Shown one piece after another: positions 29,616 to 35,351 of a stretch of DNA of 35,351 nucleotides (within the stretch, counting starts at the first letter, position 1; the number at the start of each line of letters is the position of its first letter). Source of the stretch: a virus; IMG/VR virus record IMGVR_UViG_3300040856_002686, positions 1-35,351 of that record, one strand, 5' to 3'. The notes under the pieces were generated by a model, which saw only the letters and a list, made by a program, of their open reading frames with translations, made no database searches and was not told where the DNA came from. A program made the translations under genes and the position numbers.

Positions 29616-30611
29616 ATGTCAAATTTTTCAAATCTAAAAAAGCAATCCACTCTTGGTTCACTTACTCAAAAACTTGTTCAACAAGTTGAAAAGATGAACT
29701 CTGGATCAAGTTCCTCAGATGATCGTTTCTGGAAACCTGAAATGGGCAAAGATGGAGTGGGTTCTGCAATTATTCGTTTTCTTCCAGCTCCTGATGGAGA
29801 AGAACTTCCATGGGCAAAATTATATTCGCATGGATTCCAAGGTCCTGGTGGTTGGTATATTGAAAATTCTCTTACAACTATTGGACAAAAAGATCCGCTA
29901 GGAGAATATAATCGTAGTTTGTGGAATAGTGGTAACGAAAAGGATAAAGAAACTGTTCGTAAACAAAAGCGTAAACTTTCATATTATAGCAACATCTACG
30001 TAATCAAAGATCCTTCAAACCCACAAAATGAAGGAAAAGTTTTTCTATTCAAGTATGGAAAAAAAATCTTTGATAAGATTTTAAATGCTATGCAACCAGA
30101 ATTTGATGATGAAGAACCAATCAATCCATTTGATTTCTGGCAAGGTGCTAAGTTCCGATTAAAAATTCGAAAAGTTGAAGGTTATTGGAACTATGACAAA
30201 TCCGAATTTGATTCTCCAGGACCTCTTCTGGACGATGATGATGCTATGGAAGCAATTTGGAAGAAAGAATATTCATTAGAAGAACTTGTATCTCCAAGTC
30301 AATTTAAGACTTATGAAGAACTTGAGAAGCGTATGAATATTGTTCTCGGACTTAATAAATCCACAAGTCGTAATCAATTTTCTGAAGAAGAAGAATATGA
30401 GTCATATATTCCTAAAAAGACTAAAGAAGACTCTGTAATGGGAGAATTAGAAAAGTCCTATCAGAACAGCGTTACTTTTAATAAAGAGGACAATACTTCT
30501 TCTGAAAATACTTCTTCTGAAAATACTTCTTCTGAAAATACTTCACATAATGAAGTTGATGATGATGAAGAAGATGCTCTATCATACTTCCAGCGTCTTG
30601 CAGATAGTTAA
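29616..30611 (+). CDS. 32: Single-stranded DNA-binding protein (T4 gp32)
   Basis: 331 residues. The N-terminal cooperativity arm is basic (LKKQSTLGSLTQKL); the OB core shows SAIIRFLPAPDGEELPWAKL, LYSHGFQGPGGWYIENSLTT and SYYSNIYVIKDPSNPQNEGK; the C-terminus is highly acidic (VDDDEEDALSYFQRL), the contact for replication partners. There is no cysteine at all, so the T4 zinc site (three Cys and one His) is absent. A Ser-Ser-Glu-Asn-Thr tandem repeat (NTSSENTSSENTSSENTS) lies before the tail. Two promoters upstream; a strong terminator follows. Confidence 0.94.
   Translation: MSNFSNLKKQSTLGSLTQKLVQQVEKMNSGSSSSDDRFWKPEMGKDGVGSAIIRFLPAPDGEELPWAKLYSHGFQGPGGWYIENSLTTIGQKDPLGEYNRSLWNSGNEKDKETVRKQKRKLSYYSNIYVIKDPSNPQNEGKVFLFKYGKKIFDKILNAMQPEFDDEEPINPFDFWQGAKFRLKIRKVEGYWNYDKSEFDSPGPLLDDDDAMEAIWKKEYSLEELVSPSQFKTYEELEKRMNIVLGLNKSTSRNQFSEEEEYESYIPKKTKEDSVMGELEKSYQNSVTFNKEDNTSSENTSSENTSSENTSHNEVDDDEEDALSYFQRLADS
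30492..30536 (+). repeat. 15-bp tandem repeat in gp32
   Basis: AATACTTCTTCTGAA three times in perfect copies, plus a partial fourth (AATACTTC). It encodes NTSSE units and is in frame, so copy number can vary without breaking the gene. Confidence 0.95.
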
Positions 30612-31288
30612 TTAGTATATAATTTAATATTATCTGCTCTCTTAAGGGTTTTATCCACATACTGGGTAGAACCCTTTTTATATTTCATCATCAATTCCAT
30701 ATCATTTAAAATAATTGATAGATATTCAGTCTTTAATAGGTATATATTTCTTTTTAAATTTTCTATATTTAATTCATATTCATAATTCGTAACAGGAATC
30801 GCAACATTGGATATTGTTTTTTCGCTACCTAGACCATTATCATAATAAGTTATAGTGTATCCCTTATCTATCTTTACCCCTTTGGGAAAAATTACAAGTC
30901 CATTTGAGTCTCTACATTCAACACTCTCATAATATTTTATTGAATTTATTTCTGAGTATGAACCATATTTCTTGAGCAAATAACTATCAAAAGCATTTTG
31001 TTCCAGTGGCCATTCTGTCTGAACGTTTAATATATTATTACATAAAAGAACAACCCAATCTAAAGATTCATTATTATAAAACTTTAATGCTATTTGATCT
31101 GGTCTTTCATCACCCTCTATTTTGTATTTCACGAAATAGTTTAATTTCTCAAAAATATCTTTCCTAATTTTTCCTCTTTTAAATAAATTTTTTACCTGAG
31201 TATAATTATCAATTTGCGAATTATCGAGATCTCTATTTACATAATCAAAATTTGATATTTGTCTGAAATAAGTTTTTGTGATGTCCAT
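30608..31288 (-). CDS. 53: Baseplate wedge protein (T4 gp53)
   Basis: 226 residues. The gp53 hallmark is the LysM-like segment YKIEGDERPDQIALKFYNNE followed by LDWVVLLCNNILN. The N-terminus TYFRQISNFDYVNRD also matches the family. In T4, gp53 clamps neighbouring wedges together during baseplate assembly. Its stop overlaps the gp32 stop by 2 nt in convergent arrangement, and it starts 2 nt after the gp48 stop on the same strand. Confidence 0.92.
   Translation of the reverse strand: MDITKTYFRQISNFDYVNRDLDNSQIDNYTQVKNLFKRGKIRKDIFEKLNYFVKYKIEGDERPDQIALKFYNNESLDWVVLLCNNILNVQTEWPLEQNAFDSYLLKKYGSYSEINSIKYYESVECRDSNGLVIFPKGVKIDKGYTITYYDNGLGSEKTISNVAIPVTNYEYELNIENLKRNIYLLKTEYLSIILNDMELMMKYKKGSTQYVDKTLKRADNIKLYTN
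30644..30679 (+). terminator. Terminator after gp32, inside gp53
   Basis: A 14-bp stem (30644-30657 with 30663-30676, two T-G wobbles) and loop CATAC, with T to 30679. It serves plus-strand gp32 but lies in the coding end of minus-strand gp53. Confidence 0.82.
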
Positions 31289-31290
31289 TT

Positions 31291-32712
31291 TTAGTAACCT
31301 ATGTGAGTATCATTTTCTCCACCTGGGACTTTTTTATAGTCATCATCGAATATTGGTTCTAGTTCTTTAAATGACATATTTAGTCTGTATGATATCATAG
31401 AACCATCTTTGTGCGTCATATATGTTCCTTGTGGTGTATAATCAACTGTTAGATTAGTTAATGCACAAGGACCTTTTATCATGTTTATGAATGGATGTAT
31501 TTCGGGAGAGTCTCCTTGAGTATAAAGATATTTAATATTAAATACGTGAGGTGCCTTCAGGAATAATGAATCTGTACTCCTTTTTACAGACATTCCTTGC
31601 TTAAAAAATCTAATTATTTGTTTTATATCTCTCGCTTCTGCCTGATCTCTAGGAGCCATATCAATAACATATGAAAATTCTCTAAGTAAAGGACCAGTAA
31701 ATAGTAACTCAATATTTGGATTAAAAACGGCACCATTTAATCTTGACAATAAACCCTTTGCTCCAGATGCTTCTTGTGCTGCTAAAGTCAGTAAAGCTTT
31801 TTGCACCTGGGGATTTCCCGCTGCTGCTTTTGATTTATTGATGATTGATTCTAAAGAATTTGATCCTTGATCTATGAATGCTGAAGATATATCTGCAAAA
31901 GCTTGTTCCAGAACATTGAAATTTTCATCACTCCAATTAACGGAATTTGTATCTGTTATTCCTGCGGGAATAGCTATGGTCACTCTTCCTAAAGGTTGAG
32001 AACCAAATTCTCTATCTTCAAATCCAAATGTATTCGTTCTATTTCTTCTATTTCCATAAGAAAGCATAGTGAATTCAATAACATCTGAAATAGTCTCATT
32101 TTTATTTACTTTACTTAATTTTAAATATTTTGGATATACTAAATTTCTATTATAATTTGTTACTCTATAATTACCTTCTGCAAAATCTACATCTTTTATT
32201 GCATTTAGTTCATCTTTAGTTGGAGATGTTGGTCTATCATCTCCTCCGATTTTTTCATCTGGTTTATTGGGTTCTGATGTATTGTCTATAGATGATTTGT
32301 ATCCATCTTTATCAGCGATACTGGATTTATCTTCGGTAGAAGATGTGTTGTTTATAACTTTAACCGCACCAGATTTTGCTGTAGTTTTTAATTTCTCAAA
32401 ATCATTAGATCCAGACTCTCGCAATGCTCTATTATAAAACTCAGTACCGTCATAACTAGAGTCAACTGGTACTGTCCATTTATCTGTTGTGGGATCATAC
32501 TTATGAAATAATTTATCGCCAGAACTACTAGGATAGTACAAATCTATTATACCACTAGAATTATTTACTTTAAGTATATAATTTATGGTAGATTGATACA
32601 TCTCGCCTTGTCTTAGTATTCCAGTATCTACTTTGCTTTTTATGTTTACTCGGGCTTCGTAGATATTATCATCAGAAGTACTTTTTGCCCATCCTTGTGG
32701 AACGTTAGACAT
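31291..32712 (-). CDS. 48: Baseplate tail-tube cap protein (T4 gp48)
   Basis: 473 residues. The C-terminal ~170 carry the gp48 signature: NGAVFNPNIELLFTGPLLRE, then MAPRDQAEARDIKQIIRFFK and VFNIKYLYTQGDSPEIHPFI. The N-terminal ~180 residues are Ser/Lys/Asp-rich and variable, longer than in T4 gp48 (364 residues). In T4, gp48 sits on the hub with gp54 and starts the tail tube. Upstream lies a duplicated late-type box. Confidence 0.85.
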   Translation of the reverse strand: MSNVPQGWAKSTSDDNIYEARVNIKSKVDTGILRQGEMYQSTINYILKVNNSSGIIDLYYPSSSGDKLFHKYDPTTDKWTVPVDSSYDGTEFYNRALRESGSNDFEKLKTTAKSGAVKVINNTSSTEDKSSIADKDGYKSSIDNTSEPNKPDEKIGGDDRPTSPTKDELNAIKDVDFAEGNYRVTNYNRNLVYPKYLKLSKVNKNETISDVIEFTMLSYGNRRNRTNTFGFEDREFGSQPLGRVTIAIPAGITDTNSVNWSDENFNVLEQAFADISSAFIDQGSNSLESIINKSKAAAGNPQVQKALLTLAAQEASGAKGLLSRLNGAVFNPNIELLFTGPLLREFSYVIDMAPRDQAEARDIKQIIRFFKQGMSVKRSTDSLFLKAPHVFNIKYLYTQGDSPEIHPFINMIKGPCALTNLTVDYTPQGTYMTHKDGSMISYRLNMSFKELEPIFDDDYKKVPGGENDTHIGY

Positions 32713-32736
32713 CTATATTAGTAATTATTTCTATAT

Positions 32737-32771
32737 TAATATTTATTATTTAATATTTATTATTTAATATT
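32737..32771 (-). repeat. 14-bp tandem repeat duplicating a late promoter box
   Basis: TAATATTTATTATT occurs twice and then partially (2.5 copies). Each full copy contains AATAAATA on the minus strand (32740-32747 and 32754-32761), 27 and 41 bp before gp48. The repeat spans the stop codon of gp4. Confidence 0.7.
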
Positions 32772-33212
32772 AAGATCTTTTTCTGTTATTATTTTAAAAT
32801 AGATTTTCCGGTCCTCACAAAATTCCTTAGCAGCCTTCCATTTTGCTTTATTCTTTTCATAGGTTATTACCTCATTTAAAAAGGTTTTTTGCTTTTTCTT
32901 TGGCGTTTTTTCTGGTGGAATGGTTTGTTGTTTTGGCTTTACTTCTATAACATATGTTTTTACATCACCAGTGTTTTCTTTTACTTTAATTATAAAATCG
33001 GGAAAGTATCTTCTTACCTTATTAGTTGTAGGATCTAAGTATGGTATGAAAAATTCTTCAGAACCCCATTCTAATATATTCACATTTCTATCACAGTACC
33101 TCATAAATTTAAGTTCCCATGAGGATCTATAAATTATATTTGTATGGTCTCCTTTATATTTTTTTGGATTTTGTGGATGAAATTTTCCTTGCAGATACTT
33201 CTCTTTCCGCAT
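32760..33212 (-). CDS. 4: Head completion protein (T4 gp4/gp50)
   Basis: 150 residues. YRSSWELKFMRYCDRN, then LEWGSEEFFIPYLDP and RRYFPDFIIKV match T4 gp4. Glu33, Asp72 (YFPDF), Glu90 and Lys92 (VIEVKPK) form a PD-(D/E)XK nuclease-like set, as in TnsA-like folds. In T4, gp4 trims or protects packaged DNA ends before tail joining. Minus-strand late box at 33235-33242. Confidence 0.9.
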   Translation of the reverse strand: MRKEKYLQGKFHPQNPKKYKGDHTNIIYRSSWELKFMRYCDRNVNILEWGSEEFFIPYLDPTTNKVRRYFPDFIIKVKENTGDVKTYVIEVKPKQQTIPPEKTPKKKQKTFLNEVITYEKNKAKWKAAKEFCEDRKIYFKIITEKDLNIK

Positions 33213-33234
33213 ACATATAATATAAGACCCATAA

Positions 33235-33242
33235 TATTTATA
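33235..33242 (-). promoter_or_regulatory. Late promoter box for gp4-gp48-gp53
   Basis: Exact TATAAATA on the minus strand, 22 bp before the gp4 ATG at 33212. It touches the start region of gp54 on the plus strand. Confidence 0.6.
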
Positions 33243-33243
33243 A

Positions 33244-34107
33244 ATGGCTTCTAGATCTACTCAGGGACCAGCAGTAACAAAAAAAAGTGTAAGTGATATA
33301 AAGGGACTTTTATTAAGACCTGCATTGACATCCCATTACTTATGTCAATTTTATCCACCAAATTTAAATAATAGATCTTATACAGAATTTATAAACCAAA
33401 GGATAAATTCTGGGTTTACTGGCGCAAGGTATTCTGACAATCAAGAATTAATAGAATTATCATGTTCTGAAGCAACTTTACCAGGATCCTCTATTGCAAC
33501 TTATGATATTAATGACTCTTACCATGGAGTTAGTGAAAAGATTGCATATAGAAGATTATATGATGATAGAGCAGATTTTACTTTTTATGTTGATCATGAT
33601 TATAATATAATTCAATTTTTTGAAAATTGGATATCTTATATCACATTTGAGAATGATATATCTTCTCAAAAAGAGACTACATTTACTTATAGAGCAGAAT
33701 ATAAATCAAACTATCAAACAAGTGGTTTATCCATTACAAAATTTGAAAGAGACTATTCGGGTAAAATGTTGACCTATAGATTCATTGGGGCATATCCAAT
33801 ATCTATAAATTCAATGCCAGTATCATATGATTCTTCTCAATTATTAAAATGTACTGTGTCATTTTCTTACCTCAGATATGTTATAGAACTTAATACAAAT
33901 ATACCAGGATCTAAAGAACCCTCTTTAACTTCCGGGGATAACTCGTTACCAAAAACCTCAGATTATTTTAATAATCCTACTAGTATTAGAATTGATGAAT
34001 ATTATAATAGTGGAAACAATGGAGAGAATAATACTAATTGGGCAGATTTTTATGACGGAAGTAATAGAACATTACTTGGAGGACTTCCTGGTAATGGAAT
34101 AGCATAA
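33244..34107 (+). CDS. 54: Baseplate tail-tube initiator (T4 gp54)
   Basis: 287 residues. The tail-tube-type fold is shown by ELSCSEATLPGSSIATYDIN, then YRRLYDDRADFTFYVDHDYN and FFENWISYI, plus MLTYRFIGAYPISINSMPVS near the end. gp54 is homologous to the tube protein gp19 and starts tube polymerisation on the hub in T4. It stands divergent from gp4 and is followed by gp26 behind a late-type box. The C-terminal ~70 residues are low-complexity Asn/Ser/Gly. Confidence 0.85.
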   Translation: MASRSTQGPAVTKKSVSDIKGLLLRPALTSHYLCQFYPPNLNNRSYTEFINQRINSGFTGARYSDNQELIELSCSEATLPGSSIATYDINDSYHGVSEKIAYRRLYDDRADFTFYVDHDYNIIQFFENWISYITFENDISSQKETTFTYRAEYKSNYQTSGLSITKFERDYSGKMLTYRFIGAYPISINSMPVSYDSSQLLKCTVSFSYLRYVIELNTNIPGSKEPSLTSGDNSLPKTSDYFNNPTSIRIDEYYNSGNNGENNTNWADFYDGSNRTLLGGLPGNGIA

Positions 34108-34116
34108 AATTATGCA

Positions 34117-34124
34117 AATAAATA
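34117..34124 (+). promoter_or_regulatory. Late-type promoter box for gp26
   Basis: AATAAATA, 26 bp before ATG 34151; AGGAG ribosome site between. Confidence 0.5.
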
Positions 34125-34150
34125 AAGATGTCTGAATTGTATAGGAGATT

Positions 34151-34870
34151 ATGCCTTTACCAAAAATTTCTACACCAACATATGAATTGGAACTTCCATC
34201 TAATGGCAAAACGATAAAGTATAGACCCTTTTTGGTCAAAGAAGAAAAATTGCTGGTTATTGCATTAGAAAGTGAAGATACAAAGCAAATAACAAATTCT
34301 ATAAAAACTGTAATCAAAAACTGTATAGAGACTGATGGAATAGAAGTTGAAAAATTACCAACTTTTGATATTGAGTATATATTTTTAAATATAAGAGGAA
34401 AATCTGTCGGGGAAGATATTGAAGTAAATATTATTTGTCCGGATGACAATGAAACCACTACGACAGTAAAAATAAATGTTGATAATATTAAAGTTCAAAA
34501 AGATAAATCTCATACAAATAGAATAAGAATAGATGATAATCTAATGATGGAATTGAATTATCCATCACTCGATCAATTTATTAAAAGCAATTTTGATTTT
34601 TCTGAACAGAATCAAATGGAACAATCATTTGATTTGATTGCAGATTGTGTGGATAGAATATATAATCAAGAAGAAGTTTGGGAATCTGCAGACGTGACTA
34701 AAAAAGAAATTGTAGAATTTCTTGATCAAATGAATTCATCTCAATTTAAGCAAATTGAGAAGTTTTTTGAAACAATGCCAAAACTTTCTCATAAAGTGAA
34801 AGTAAAAAATCCTAAAACAAAAGTACAAAGTGAAGTTGTCTTAGAAGGGTTATCAAGTTTTTTCGCATAG
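34151..34870 (+). CDS. 26: Baseplate hub subunit (T4 gp26)
   Basis: 239 residues. The N-terminus PLPKISTPTYELELPSNGKT, then IKYRPFLVKEEKLLVIALES and IKTVIKNCIETD, is the T4bb-type hub protein pattern shared with T4 gp26; GLSSFFA ends it. A central acidic strand region has IICPDDNETTTTVKI. In T4 it takes part in hub assembly. gp51 follows 2 nt after the stop. Confidence 0.85.
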   Translation: MPLPKISTPTYELELPSNGKTIKYRPFLVKEEKLLVIALESEDTKQITNSIKTVIKNCIETDGIEVEKLPTFDIEYIFLNIRGKSVGEDIEVNIICPDDNETTTTVKINVDNIKVQKDKSHTNRIRIDDNLMMELNYPSLDQFIKSNFDFSEQNQMEQSFDLIADCVDRIYNQEEVWESADVTKKEIVEFLDQMNSSQFKQIEKFFETMPKLSHKVKVKNPKTKVQSEVVLEGLSSFFA

Positions 34871-34872
34871 CG

Positions 34873-35049
34873 ATGTCTCATATGAATCTTAGGAGTTATT
34901 TTGAATTGAATTTTTCTCTAATGCAGTATCATAAATATTCATTAACTGAAATTGAAAACATGATTCCTTGGGAACGAGATGTATATGTTGCTATGTTGGA
35001 AAATCATCTTGAAGAAGAACGCTTAAAACAACAGCAAAATGGCGGATAG
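34873..35049 (+). CDS. 51: Baseplate hub assembly catalyst-like (T4 gp51)
   Basis: 58 residues: MSHMNLRSYFELNFSLMQYH then KYSLTEIENMIPWERDVYVA. The MIPWERDVYVAMLENHLEEE helix is the conserved element of gp51-like proteins (also seen in tail assembly chaperones). T4 gp51 is longer (249 residues), so this is a short form typical of cyanophages. ATG 34882 is a possible alternative start. It overlaps the next gene by 11 nt. Confidence 0.72.
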   Translation: MSHMNLRSYFELNFSLMQYHKYSLTEIENMIPWERDVYVAMLENHLEEERLKQQQNGG

Positions 35050-35351
35050 AATAGAAATCATTGATGAAAGAATCCTTAAGTTACTTAAACTTGAGGATGA
35101 GTTTGAAATGTCTTATGGTGAATATATCCGTCATTTAAGGGAAGCACTAGTTGCAGCAAGTTTAACAAAATCAATTTATTCATCTGAAGAAGCAGAAATG
35201 CTTAGGGATGAATTTAAGAGAGTCGGAACAAATAAATCTAATGATAGATTTACTATAAAAGTAAAAAAATTTACAGTAAATCGATCTATACCAAAAACAA
35301 ATACCACAGGTGCCATAAAATTTTTAACTGGTAAAAAGAGTAAAGTAGAAC
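35039..35351 (+). CDS. Structural/baseplate hub protein (3' partial)
   Basis: The first 104 residues only; the frame is open at the right edge. The start MADRIEIIDERILKLLKLED is helical, followed by a basic stretch (TIKVKKFTVNRSIPKTNT). In T4-like cyanophages the gene after gp51 often encodes a large virion structural protein, which would fit. Function cannot be judged from this fragment. Confidence 0.7.
   Translation, partial: MADRIEIIDERILKLLKLEDEFEMSYGEYIRHLREALVAASLTKSIYSSEEAEMLRDEFKRVGTNKSNDRFTIKVKKFTVNRSIPKTNTTGAIKFLTGKKSKVE

Noticed and set aside
1-35351. tRNA genes, insertion sequences or integrase sites
   Set aside because: I saw no cloverleaf with TTCRANY arm and no transposase or integrase motifs; a tRNAscan run would be the decisive check.

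Overview
The window is part of the genome of a T4-like cyanophage (contractile-tailed myovirus of marine picocyanobacteria, probably Synechococcus). T4 core genes are recognisable by protein sequence: gp33, gp59, gp32, gp53, gp48, gp4, gp54, gp26 and gp51. Among them sit cyanobacterial genes typical of cyanophages: psbA, two hli genes, petF, pcyA, phoH, speD and thyX. Genes are packed tightly with many 1-4 nt start/stop overlaps. Two promoter classes are visible: sigma70-like TTGACA-N17/18-TATAAT sites and T4-late-like NATAAATA boxes.

Layout. 1-1034: end of an S74-chaperone tail fibre and a small gene. 1045-9218: an AT-rich island of glycan-active enzymes (GH130-like propeller, FkbM and other methyltransferases, GT2, GT11 fucosyltransferase, and a 985-residue four-part fusion) behind its own strong promoter. 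9224-12658: a dead-looking nuclease paralogue, pcyA, a coiled-coil protein, an SLH/beta-barrel outer-membrane protein, hli, ferredoxin and a second hli. 12720-15159: a C39-GH19 endolysin facing a minus-strand chain of overlapping small genes (membrane peptides plus an intact SNase). 15235-18897: repetitive virion/fibre proteins. 18913-20839: psbA split by a 212-nt group I intron, followed by a free-standing HNH endonuclease. 20912-24706: small hypothetical genes, glutaredoxin and AdoMet decarboxylase. 24744-25260: a promoter, a glutamine-type (glnA/Downstream-peptide) riboswitch, a DUF4278 peptide, two further micro-ORFs and a terminator. 25293-29513: thyX, phoH, a PD-(D/E)XK exonuclease, gp33, gp59 and DUF1825. 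29497-35351: gp32, the baseplate genes gp53-gp48 and head gene gp4 on the minus strand, then gp54-gp26-gp51 and the start of a structural gene on the plus strand.

How the parts fit. D1 and Hli sustain host photosynthesis during infection. PcyA makes phycocyanobilin with electrons from ferredoxin, and a ferredoxin is encoded 1.7 kb away. ThyX, the exonuclease, gp59, gp33 and gp32 serve replication and late transcription. The riboswitch-DUF4278 unit looks like a nitrogen-status-responsive device. The glycan island and the outer-membrane protein could remodel the virion or host surface. The most interesting stretches are the glutamine riboswitch with its peptide, the phage-encoded SLH outer-membrane barrel, the four-part glycosyltransferase fusion, the live/dead SNase pair, and the nested minus-strand operon next to the endolysin. 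No tRNA, CRISPR array or insertion sequence was seen, and no stretch over 300 bases lacks a gene.
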